A stretch of DNA of 64,000 nucleotides from the NCBI RefSeq assembly GCF_015461845.1, contig NZ_JACOPW010000001.1:186001-250000 (forward strand), written 5' to 3'. This DNA comes from Pseudomonas mucoides. Its GTDB lineage: Bacteria > Pseudomonadota > Gammaproteobacteria > Pseudomonadales > Pseudomonadaceae. Under the pieces are notes generated by a model. It was given only the letters and a program-made list of their open reading frames with translations. It was not told the DNA's origin and ran no database searches. Position 1 is the first letter of the stretch. Every line of letters starts with the position of its first letter. Position numbers and translations under genes: made by a program. Positions 26,413 through 34,288 of this stretch are shown here, one piece after another.

Positions 26413-27053
26413 AAAAAGTCATTGCTTGCCTGATACTCGGCGCCTTGAGCCAAAGTGCCTGGGCCCTCGACCCCGCCGACCAGCAACGCCTCAAGGGCAT
26501 CCAGCAAAGCTGGGCGCACATTCAATACGAAGTGCCCGAAGCGCAACGCACTGCAGCGTTTGAACAACTGGCGGCCCAGGCGTCGGCGTTCACCCAGCAA
26601 CGCCAATCGGTGGCAGAAGCCTGGATCTGGTCCGGCATCGTCAACAGCAGTTGGGCCGGTGCCCAGGGCGGCCTCGGCGCGCTGAGCAAGGTCAAGGCGG
26701 CAAAAGCCGATCTGGAAAAAGCCCTGACTCTGGACCCGAAAGCCTTGCAAGGCTCGGCTTATACAAGTCTGGGTGCGCTGTATGACCGCGTACCGGGCTG
26801 GCCCATCGGTTTTGGTGATTCGGACAAGGCCGAACAGTTGCTCAAACAGGCCTTGCAACTCAACCCGGACGGCATCGATAGTCTGTACTTCTGGGGCGAT
26901 CACCTCTACCGTCAAAAGCGCTACAACGAAGCCAAAAGCGCGCTGCAGAAAGCGTTGCAGGCAGCGCCAAGGCCCGGACGGGAAACCGCCGACGCGGGGC
27001 GACGCAAAGAGATTGAAGCGTTGCTGGTGGACGTGAACAAGAAACTCGACTGA
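26409..27053 (+). CDS. Periplasmic TPR-repeat protein
   Basis: A 214-residue protein with signal peptide MKKVIACLILGALSQSAWA. Two to three tetratricopeptide repeats are visible: AKADLEKALTLDPKALQGSAYTSLGALYDRV, AEQLLKQALQLNPDGIDSLYFWG and YNEAKSALQKALQAAP. It starts in the ATGA overlap with the SDR stop. It may act as a periplasmic adaptor for the pathway product or as a partner of the sensor kinase encoded next. Confidence 0.78.
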   Translation: MKKVIACLILGALSQSAWALDPADQQRLKGIQQSWAHIQYEVPEAQRTAAFEQLAAQASAFTQQRQSVAEAWIWSGIVNSSWAGAQGGLGALSKVKAAKADLEKALTLDPKALQGSAYTSLGALYDRVPGWPIGFGDSDKAEQLLKQALQLNPDGIDSLYFWGDHLYRQKRYNEAKSALQKALQAAPRPGRETADAGRRKEIEALLVDVNKKLD

Positions 27054-27064
27054 CAGGAGTTCGT

Positions 27065-27727
27065 GTGCGCTTATTACTGATCGAGGACGACGTTGCCCTC
27101 GGCGAGGGCATCCATCAGGCCTTGGGCCGCGAGGGTTACACCGTCGATTGGCTACAGGATGGTGCCAGCGCCTTGCACGCGCTATTGAGCGAAACGTTTG
27201 ACCTGGCCGTGCTCGACCTCGGTCTGCCGCGCATGGACGGGCTTGAGGTATTACGGCGCTTGCGTGACAGCGGTTCCAACCTGCCGGTGCTGATCCTCAC
27301 CGCGCGCGACGCGACCGAAGACCGCATTGCCGGGCTGGATGCCGGGGCCGACGATTACCTGATCAAGCCCTTTGACCTGGCAGAACTCAAGGCGCGCTTG
27401 CGGGCCTTGCTGCGCCGCAGTGTCGGGCGCGCGCAAATGCTGATCGAGCACGCCGGCATCAGCCTGAACCCTGGCACCCAGCAAGTCAGTTATCACGGCG
27501 AACCGGTAGCACTGACGCCCAAGGAATATCAGCTGCTGCACGAATTGCTCTCGCCGCCAGGCCGGGTCATGACCCGCGATCACCTGATGCAGTTGTTGTA
27601 TGGCTGGAGCGAGGAAGCCGAAAGCAACACCCTGGAAGTGCATATCCACCACTTGCGCAAAAAATTCTCCACCGACCTGATCCGCACCATTCGCGGTGTC
27701 GGTTATCTGGTGGAGGAGCGTCGATGA
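27065..27727 (+). CDS. OmpR/PhoB-type response regulator (PmrA/QseB-like)
   Basis: A 220-residue regulator read from GTG. The receiver domain has the acidic pocket (EDD at 7-9), the phospho-acceptor Asp51 in LAVLDLGLP, and the conserved Lys in DYLIKPF. The C-terminal winged helix ends HLRKKFSTDLIRTIRGVGYLV. It closely resembles PmrA/QseB, which bind CTTAAG-type repeats; two such boxes sit before the operon at 22689 and 22732. The stop overlaps the kinase start (ATGA). Confidence 0.88.
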   Translation: MRLLLIEDDVALGEGIHQALGREGYTVDWLQDGASALHALLSETFDLAVLDLGLPRMDGLEVLRRLRDSGSNLPVLILTARDATEDRIAGLDAGADDYLIKPFDLAELKARLRALLRRSVGRAQMLIEHAGISLNPGTQQVSYHGEPVALTPKEYQLLHELLSPPGRVMTRDHLMQLLYGWSEEAESNTLEVHIHHLRKKFSTDLIRTIRGVGYLVEERR

Positions 27728-29142
27728 CGTCGATTCGACGCCGCAGCCTCACGCTCATCATTGGCCTGATGCTGGTCGGCGTCGCGGTGATCAGCCTGTT
27801 CAATCTGCACGACAGCAATCATGAAATCGCCGAAGTCTATGACGCCCAACTGGCTCAAAACGCCCGGCTGCTGCAAGGCGTGATGCGCATGCCCTTGGCC
27901 AACAAGGAACACGCCGACCTGTATCAGGCCTTCAATAAAGCCTTGGGCGAAGCAGACCCCAGGGTCGACGGCCATCCTTATGAAACCAAACTGGCGTTTC
28001 AGGTCTGGAATCGTCACGGCGAAGTGCTGGTACATACGGCCAGCGCGCCCTCTTTCAGCACACCGCCAGCAACACCCGGTTTCAGTGATGTGGTCGACCT
28101 GAACAATCGCCATTGGCGCGCGTTCCTGCTGGATGACAAACAGAACGAGCTGAAAATCTGGGTCGGCGAACGGGACGACGTGCGCGCGGACCTGGTGGAT
28201 CGGATCATGCGCCATACCTTGTGGCCCAATGTGCTGGGCAGCTTGATTCTGGCGGTGCTGATCTGGATCGCTATCGGCTGGGGCCTCAAGCCGCTGGAAA
28301 ACATGGCGGCGACGTTGCGGGCACGGCACAGCGGCTCGCTGGAACCGTTGCAACTGACCCCGCTGCCCAGTGAACTGGAGCCGATGCAAGCAGCGCTCAA
28401 TCGCATGCTGGCGCAGATTCAGGAAGTGCTGGCCCGCGAACACCGCTTCATCGCCGATGCAGCCCACGAAATGCGCACGCCTTTGGCGGTGCTGCGGGTC
28501 CATGCGCAAAATCTGCTGGAGGCTGGCACCGAAGAAGAGCGCCGTGACTCGCTGGAGTTTCTGATCGCCGGCGTCGACCGCACCAGCCGCCTGGTCAATC
28601 AATTGCTGACCATGGCTCGCCTGGAACCCAAAGCCATGGCGCCGCTGCAGCACGGCATCGACCTGGCCGAAATTGTGCGCGGCAGCCTGGCTCAGCTTAC
28701 GCCCTGGATACTGAGTAAAAATCTTGAGCTGGCCTTCGACGTCCAGGACCGCCCCTTCAAAGTGGTGGCCGACGCTGCCGCCATCGACATCGCACTGAAC
28801 AACCTGATCAGCAACGCGGTAAATTTTTCCCCTGATAAAGGCGTGATCACCGTGCAGTTAGGTCAGGCCGATGGCTTCTATTTGCTGAGTGTCGAGGATC
28901 AGGGCCCTGGCATTGATGAAGCGGACCGCGAGCGGTTGTTCGAACGGTTTTACAGTCGCGGCAATGACCAGGGCGCGGGACTGGGGCTGACCATCGTCAA
29001 CACCATCGCGACCCGGCTGGGCGGACACATCACGCTGGTCAACCGACCGGAAGGCGGGTTACGTGCGACGCTGGCTATTCCGGATAGCTCGCCACGCACG
29101 TCTTTACCGCACATGACACGGGAGTTGCCTCCCACCGTTTAA
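27724..29142 (+). CDS. Sensor histidine kinase (QseC-like)
   Basis: A 472-residue inner-membrane kinase. A first membrane helix near residues 10-30 (SLTLIIGLMLVGVAVISLFNL) and a second near 170-190 (VLGSLILAVLIWIAIGWGL) flank a periplasmic domain. The dimerisation/phosphorylation helix carries the H-box HRFIADAAHEMRTPLAVL, followed by the N-box NNLISNAVNFSP, then DQGPGID and GAGLGLTIV. It is translationally coupled to the response regulator. The signal is unknown; the nearby TPR protein may contribute. Confidence 0.87.
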   Translation: MTSIRRRSLTLIIGLMLVGVAVISLFNLHDSNHEIAEVYDAQLAQNARLLQGVMRMPLANKEHADLYQAFNKALGEADPRVDGHPYETKLAFQVWNRHGEVLVHTASAPSFSTPPATPGFSDVVDLNNRHWRAFLLDDKQNELKIWVGERDDVRADLVDRIMRHTLWPNVLGSLILAVLIWIAIGWGLKPLENMAATLRARHSGSLEPLQLTPLPSELEPMQAALNRMLAQIQEVLAREHRFIADAAHEMRTPLAVLRVHAQNLLEAGTEEERRDSLEFLIAGVDRTSRLVNQLLTMARLEPKAMAPLQHGIDLAEIVRGSLAQLTPWILSKNLELAFDVQDRPFKVVADAAAIDIALNNLISNAVNFSPDKGVITVQLGQADGFYLLSVEDQGPGIDEADRERLFERFYSRGNDQGAGLGLTIVNTIATRLGGHITLVNRPEGGLRATLAIPDSSPRTSLPHMTRELPPTV

Positions 29143-29347
29143 GTAAAGTCCCGCGAGTATGAGATTACGCAACCGATCGGCTTTGTACTCAATTAGGTGA
29201 ATAGAGCCCACTCTAATCTGAGTTTGCGGCTGGAACCGCTCTCAACGAGCCTAAGTGCCGACCCGATGCGATGTGGAGCCGGCAGCTGCTCGCAATGACC
29301 GAGTCAAGTCGGACTTCTGTGTCATTTGCTCAGGTACTCGTCAAGCT

Positions 29348-30241
29348 TTACAGCGCTGGTTTGTCACTGCGGGCCTTGAGATTGGCTTTGAGCTGTTCGC
29401 TCATCGGCATATTCAGATTCATTCCTTTTGGAGGAATCGGTGATTGAAACCACTTGGTGTACAGCCTTGCGAATTCGCCCGACTCCATGAGGCGGGTGAT
29501 GGTGCCATCGACCAATTGCTTGAATTCAGGATCATCTTTGCGAAGCATGCAGCCGTAGGGTTCGACTTGCAGCGCATCACCCACGACTTCGTACGAATCG
29601 GGATTTTTGGAGTTCGCCATGAGGCCAAACAGCAGAATATCGTCCATGGCAAACGCCACGGCACGATCATTTTCAACCAGCGCCAAGGAGTCGTCATAGT
29701 CTTTGCCCAAGACGACCTGTATGTCTAGATTGTTGTCGGCACTGTATTGGCGGAGAACCTTCTCGTTCGTGCTGCCGACGGTGCTGGCGACCGTCTTCTT
29801 TGCGAGATCGGCGTAGTTCTTTATGCCGGAGGTCTTCTTGGTCAATAGACGCGTGCCGGTGTAGAAATGACTAATTGCAAAAGCCACGTCCTTGCCACGC
29901 GCAGCGTTGTTGGTGGTGGATCCGCACTCCAGATCGTATGTGCCATTAACCAGCAACGGAATGCGGGTTTGCGAAGACACAGGAATGTAAGCCACTTCCA
30001 AGTTCGGTCTCTTGAGCTGCCTGCGCACATCATCAACGATGGCATCCGTTAAATCGACTGAGAAACCCACCGCTTCGGTAGGACCGATCAAGTAGCTGAA
30101 AGGTATCGATGCCTCCCGGTAAGACACGGTGATTTTATTACTGTCGGCAATTTTTTCGAGTGTCTGCGAGTTGGCGGGAGATGCAAGGGCAGACAAGCCT
30201 GCGGCGAGGATTGTCGTTGCTACGAAATATGAGGTTTTCAT
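29348..30241 (-). CDS. Amino-acid ABC transporter substrate-binding protein (GltI-like)
   Basis: A 297-residue periplasmic binding protein with signal peptide MKTSYFVATTILAAGLSALASPANS. The mature part has the family-3 features SYREASIPFSY, GFSVDLTDAI, YDLECGSTTN, VASTVGSTNEKVL and AFAMDDILLFGL. The type resembles glutamate/aspartate binding proteins. No permease or ATPase gene is next to it, so it depends on a transporter elsewhere. AAAGGG precedes the ATG at 30241. Confidence 0.82.
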   Translation of the reverse strand: MKTSYFVATTILAAGLSALASPANSQTLEKIADSNKITVSYREASIPFSYLIGPTEAVGFSVDLTDAIVDDVRRQLKRPNLEVAYIPVSSQTRIPLLVNGTYDLECGSTTNNAARGKDVAFAISHFYTGTRLLTKKTSGIKNYADLAKKTVASTVGSTNEKVLRQYSADNNLDIQVVLGKDYDDSLALVENDRAVAFAMDDILLFGLMANSKNPDSYEVVGDALQVEPYGCMLRKDDPEFKQLVDGTITRLMESGEFARLYTKWFQSPIPPKGMNLNMPMSEQLKANLKARSDKPAL

Positions 30242-30816
30242 CGGACACCCTTTAAAGTATGAAAAAGGCAAAAACATCTCAAAAACACACTGAAAACCGT
30301 AAAGGACGTAAGCACCCATTTCCGCCGTGTCTACGAAACGTTATTGCAAACACTACGCCCAGGTACGGTAGATACGTTGAGCCAGATCAGAAAACCGAGT
30401 CATGTGCGAAGTCGCGCGAACTCCATCGCGACGTTCAGGCGCAGAACAGGTAGTTTTTATTTTATTAATACCGCTCGGATTGCCGGCGCGTCAGCTTCAG
30501 ACGTCACGCTGCCGATTGGAGTATTGGGGTTGGAAACGAGGGAAGATGTTTCGCTGACACTTAGGCGCATCTGAAGCCTGGGGCTTAACGTATCGATCGA
30601 TATGGCGCGCCGCCCGCTTGAGGTTGGCCGGTGCAAGCACTCGCGCCATCAGCGTGTCCGGCTACGCTTTCGTCCACGCCACAGACGCCGCCGCTGCCTT
30701 TGCCCTGTCAGCCGTCATCCTCAGTTAGAGGACTTTCACCTCCAAGTCACCAGCGTGGCCACCACAGCCAAGTTGGTTGCCCTTGCGCGCAACGCGCCAT
30801 GCCTGGCGCACAATGA
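30242..30816. other. Intergenic region with possible decayed coding fragment
   Basis: About 575 bases without a supported gene. On the plus strand near 30597-30728 a frame reads as a hydrophobic C-terminal segment (SGYAFVHATDAAAAFALSAVILS followed by a stop), which could be the remnant of a membrane transporter. It has no start or upstream coding region, so this is weak. Confidence 0.35.
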
Positions 30817-30844
30817 AAACGGGCGCCGTGGAGGCGCCCGTTTC
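30817..30844 (-). terminator. Intrinsic terminator of punC
   Basis: AAAACGGGCGCC and GGCGCCCGTTT form an 11-bp stem with a 5-base loop. On the minus strand the stem is followed by TTTTCATT, 53 bases after the punC stop. It can also work in the other direction. Confidence 0.75.
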
Positions 30845-30896
30845 TTGTTTGCGCGTTGGCGTGTCAGCCACGCCCGTAAGAAATGCCGAATCGCTG

Positions 30897-32087
30897 TTAC
30901 CGGTCTGTTTCAAACCGCTCTGCTTCGTCGCGCTTACGCCGTTGAATCCAATACCCCAGCACTACCAGCGGCGCGGTCACCAACATTACCTCCACGGTGA
31001 TCTGCAACGGCTGCTCAATCCGCGACGACACCAGCAAACTGGCGAAAAAGCACAAACCCAATTGCAGCGTGTTTTGTAGCGCCGCGGCCTTGCCGGAGTT
31101 TTCGGCAAATGGCATCAGCGCATTCGTCACGATGATCGGGAAACTTGCACCGTTGACCAGCCCCATGACGCAGAACGGGATTAGCAGTGTGGTGAGAGTC
31201 GGCGTGGTCAGCGTCGCCACCAGGTACAGCGCCACCATGCTTACGCAATAGGCGAGGATCAGCCAGGGCAGCATGATGTTGCCGCTGATCCGTTGCAGCA
31301 GGCTGCGGCAACTGAAGCCGCCGATCAAGAATCCCAGGGTTGGCAGAACGTAGCTCAGGCCGATGTCGCTGGGGCTGTAGCCCATGCCGCCGAGGATGAA
31401 GGGTGAGGCGGTCAGCCAGGCGAAGAAGCTCGCCGAGCAGGCGGCGTAGATCAATACGTTGCCGCTGAACGCCGTCGATTTTAGGAGTTGTCCGAAACTG
31501 ATGCGGGGGCGTTCGCCATTGGCTATCAGCCGTTTCGGCGCGGCTTCGAGCAACGCCGTTGGCACCAGCAATGCGACGCTGACGCCAAACAACACCGCAA
31601 AAATCGCCTGCCACCCCCAGTGATTGAACAGCAGCGCGCCCAGGAGTGGCGCGAGTGCGGGCGACAGGGACATCAGCGGGATGATCCCGGCAAACAAGCG
31701 ATTGGCTTGCTGCGCCGGGTAACGGTCGATCACCAGCGCTTGCCAACTAACCGCCGCCGAACACACGCCGATGGCCTGGATAAAGCGCAGCCCCCACAAT
31801 TGCATGGCGGTCTCGACCCAAAACATTCCCAGGCAACCCAGCGCGAACAAGCTCAAGCCCATCAACAACACGGGTTTTCGGCCGATGCGATCCGATAGCG
31901 GCCCCCACAACAATTGTCCAACGGCAAAACCAGCTAGGAAGATGCTCAGGCTCGCCCCGACTGCACCGGCCGACAGATGCAGCTCGCCGCCGATGACGCT
32001 AAACGCCGGTAAATACATATCCATGCCCAAGTAGCCAAGCATGCTCAGCCCAACCAGGTAGCAGGTGAAACCAAAAGAGTTTTTCAT
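30897..32087 (-). CDS. punC: Purine nucleoside transporter PunC (Bcr/CflA-type MFS)
   Basis: A 396-residue, 12-helix MFS transporter. From memory the sequence matches E. coli PunC (YdhC) along its length, including MDMYLPAFSVI, LFLAGFA-like SIFLAGFAVGQLLWGPLSDR, NVLIYAACSASFFAWLT and AAALQNTLQLGLCFFASL. PunC takes up purine nucleosides such as adenosine and inosine. The ATG at 32087 is preferred to a TTG at 32114. It is divergent from punR, the same arrangement as in E. coli. Confidence 0.85.
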   Translation of the reverse strand: MKNSFGFTCYLVGLSMLGYLGMDMYLPAFSVIGGELHLSAGAVGASLSIFLAGFAVGQLLWGPLSDRIGRKPVLLMGLSLFALGCLGMFWVETAMQLWGLRFIQAIGVCSAAVSWQALVIDRYPAQQANRLFAGIIPLMSLSPALAPLLGALLFNHWGWQAIFAVLFGVSVALLVPTALLEAAPKRLIANGERPRISFGQLLKSTAFSGNVLIYAACSASFFAWLTASPFILGGMGYSPSDIGLSYVLPTLGFLIGGFSCRSLLQRISGNIMLPWLILAYCVSMVALYLVATLTTPTLTTLLIPFCVMGLVNGASFPIIVTNALMPFAENSGKAAALQNTLQLGLCFFASLLVSSRIEQPLQITVEVMLVTAPLVVLGYWIQRRKRDEAERFETDR

Positions 32088-32099
32088 CAACGCCCTAAC

Positions 32100-32113
32100 T
32101 GACTCTTCAGTCA
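32100..32113. promoter_or_regulatory. Inverted repeat in punC-punR intergenic region
   Basis: TGACT-CTTC-AGTCA lies 13 bases before the punC ATG, in the 122-base gap shared by punC and punR. It may be part of a PunR operator or simply a 5-bp hairpin in the punC leader. Confidence 0.3.
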
Positions 32114-32209
32114 AATAATTTGTTAGCAGCGTGCCATTATGGGCGGTGAGTTTTTCGTGTGAAGCGATAATAATTGGACGCTCTTATCAATATTTTTGAA
32201 GGCACCTGA

Positions 32210-33127
32210 ATGTGGTCTGAATATTCCCTGGATGTGGTCGATGCCGTGGCCCGGCACGGCAGTTTCAGCGCCGCGGCTCAGGAGCTGCACCGCGTGCCTT
32301 CGGCGGTCAGCTACTCCGTGCGACAGCTGGAACAATGGCTCGCAGTGCCGCTGTTTGTGCGGCGCCATCGTGACGTCGAGCCGACAGCGGCCGGCAAGCT
32401 ATTTATTGAGCAGGCCCGGGGCGTGATGAAAACCATGCTCGATACCCGCCGTCTGTGCCAGCAAGTGGCCAACGGCTGGAGCGGGCAGTTGAAAGTGGCG
32501 GTCGATGCCATCGTCAAACAAGAACGCTGCCGGCAATTGGTGTTGGACTTTTATAAACAGTTTCCTGACGTGGAGTTGCTACTCGGGTACGAGGTGTTTA
32601 ACGGCGTGTGGGACGCCCTCGCCGATGAGCGCACCGACATCGTGATCGGCGCCACGAGTGCCGTGCCGGTGGCCAGTCACTACAGCTTCCGCGACATGGG
32701 CCTGTTGAACTGGTTGTGCGTGGCCAGCACCCGGCATCAGCTGGCGTCATTGAACGGTCCGCTGGACGACGATCAATTGCGCCCCTACCCCGCGCTGTGC
32801 ATGAACGACACTTCACGCCACCTGCCCAAACGCGACACCTGGTCCGTGGACAATCAGCGTCGGCTGGTGGTGCCTAACTGGGCCTCGGCCCTGGATTGTT
32901 TGCGCGAAGGCTTATGCGTGGGCATGGCGCCGGCACACCTGGTGCGGCAGCTCATTGAGCAAGGCGAACTGGTCGCCCTGAACCTGCAGCGGCCCTTCGC
33001 CGCCAGCCCGTCCTGCGTAGCCTGGAACCAAAACAAGCATTCGCCGGCCATGGCCTGGTTACTCGATTACCTGGGGGATGCCGAGACGATGAATCAGGAA
33101 TGGTTGAATGGAGAGGTCATCATTTAA
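32210..33127 (+). CDS. punR: LysR-type regulator PunR
   Basis: A 305-residue LysR regulator. The N-terminal MWSEYSLDVVDAVARHGSFS and AAAQELHRVPSAVSY are nearly those of E. coli PunR (YdhB), and NVVVPxW-like LVVPNWASALDCLREGLCVGM and LLDYLGDAETMNQEWL match its C-terminus. In E. coli PunR with adenosine or hypoxanthine-type ligands activates punC. The divergent punC supports the name. Confidence 0.87.
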   Translation: MWSEYSLDVVDAVARHGSFSAAAQELHRVPSAVSYSVRQLEQWLAVPLFVRRHRDVEPTAAGKLFIEQARGVMKTMLDTRRLCQQVANGWSGQLKVAVDAIVKQERCRQLVLDFYKQFPDVELLLGYEVFNGVWDALADERTDIVIGATSAVPVASHYSFRDMGLLNWLCVASTRHQLASLNGPLDDDQLRPYPALCMNDTSRHLPKRDTWSVDNQRRLVVPNWASALDCLREGLCVGMAPAHLVRQLIEQGELVALNLQRPFAASPSCVAWNQNKHSPAMAWLLDYLGDAETMNQEWLNGEVII

Positions 33128-33337
33128 AACCAGGGATATTGAAGAAGACGTCCATCGTTGGTGACATACCCGCTTGATACGATTCGACGGAGTGCCATTT
33201 CGAGCCCGGTAAGGTCGGCGCGCTTTCTAGTAAGCAAAGAGAAAAATCGTCGATATTTCACATACAAGGCTTCCGAGCAGACATATGAAAAGTTTTCATA
33301 ACTGGAATGAACCATAGGCGTTAGTTAGATCTCAATC

Positions 33338-33399
33338 CCCCCTCTTATTGTTGCCCTACAGGACGGTGACAGAGCCGTATTCAGAATAATAAGAGGAGG
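33338..33399 (+). promoter_or_regulatory. Structured leader that sequesters the ndmC-like RBS (candidate xanthine-I/NMT1 riboswitch)
   Basis: CCTCTTATT (33341-33349) is perfectly complementary to AATAAGAGG (33388-33396), and the latter overlaps the ribosome-binding site AAGAGGAGG (33391-33399). Inside, ACGG pairs with CCGT around a short loop, leaving an asymmetric internal loop with GTTGCCCTACAGG on one side. This two-stem, internal-loop shape with a buried Shine-Dalgarno is the architecture reported for xanthine-I (NMT1) riboswitches, and xanthine is the product of the enzyme encoded below. The assignment is an inference from architecture. Confidence 0.55.
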
Positions 33400-33404
33400 A
33401 AAAG

Positions 33405-34259
33405 ATGGAAATCGAGGCAGCAGTCTGGAACGAATGGTATCCAGTCGCGGTGGAGGCGGATCTAAAAAACGGTTCTCAGTACCGCACCCGCGTTCTGGGT
33501 TGCGAGATTGCATACGGCCGCGATGCTGATGGTGTATTCAGCGCGCGTCTCGCCGACGGCAGCGGCACGTCGTGCCGCACGCAGACCTGCTACCACACCC
33601 ACTGGATATCACTCGGCGAGCCAGACAAGGGCTTTTTCGCATTACCCGAGTTCAACGAGTCCGACCGGCGCGTGCTTGGCCTGGGTTCGATGCAGATCCA
33701 TGCTTCCGGTCTGCGCGTGGTCGAGAACTTCCTCGATATGGCGCATTTTCCGTACGTCCATGGAGGCCTATTGGGCGAAGTGCCGCATACCGATGTCAAG
33801 CCGTACCAAGTCGTTCTCGATAAAGAGAACGACGAGATTTTTGCCAATGATTGCTCCTTTTACCAGCCGATGGCCGGCGCGGCTGCCACGGGCGGTATCG
33901 ACGCACAGTACATTTATCGAGTGGTTCGCCCCCTGGCTTCCATCCTCTATAAGACCAGCGTGTCCGACTCGACGCGGCGCGATGTCATCTGTCTGTTTAC
34001 CCAGCCCTTGAGTGAAGACTGGTGTGTCGCCCATCTCTTGCTGGCCTGCATCGACGACGTCCACACCGACAGCGAGCTACGTCTGTTCCAGCAGACCATC
34101 GTCGGCCAGGATCTGATGATCCTGTCCAACCACCTGCCGCGAACCTTGCCTCTTGATCCGAAGTTCGAGGTGCCGACGCGTGCCGACGCGATGTCGGCCG
34201 CCTACCGCCGCTGGCTGTCCGATAAGGGTGTCGTCTACGGCACCTACCGCGCCGCCTGA
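33405..34259 (+). CDS. ndmC: NdmC-like methylxanthine N7-demethylase oxygenase subunit (no Rieske domain)
   Basis: A 284-residue Rieske-oxygenase alpha subunit with the catalytic domain only. The mononuclear iron site is present: Asp111, His114 and His119 in ENFLDMAHFPYVHGG, and Asp236 in VGQDLMIL as the carboxylate ligand. The usual CxH...CxxH Rieske cluster at the N-terminus is absent. In P. putida CBB5 NdmC has the same length and lack, and works as NdmC-D-E with electrons from the Rieske domain on NdmD, converting 7-methylxanthine to xanthine plus formaldehyde. The exact substrate here is inferred from context. Confidence 0.78.
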   Translation: MEIEAAVWNEWYPVAVEADLKNGSQYRTRVLGCEIAYGRDADGVFSARLADGSGTSCRTQTCYHTHWISLGEPDKGFFALPEFNESDRRVLGLGSMQIHASGLRVVENFLDMAHFPYVHGGLLGEVPHTDVKPYQVVLDKENDEIFANDCSFYQPMAGAAATGGIDAQYIYRVVRPLASILYKTSVSDSTRRDVICLFTQPLSEDWCVAHLLLACIDDVHTDSELRLFQQTIVGQDLMILSNHLPRTLPLDPKFEVPTRADAMSAAYRRWLSDKGVVYGTYRAA

Positions 34260-34288
34260 TCACGCCGACCATCGAAGAGGAGTACAGC

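Noticed and set aside
30602..31000. 132-residue frame upstream of the punC terminator
   Set aside because: Runs through an intrinsic terminator and the punC 3' end; Arg/His-rich composition.
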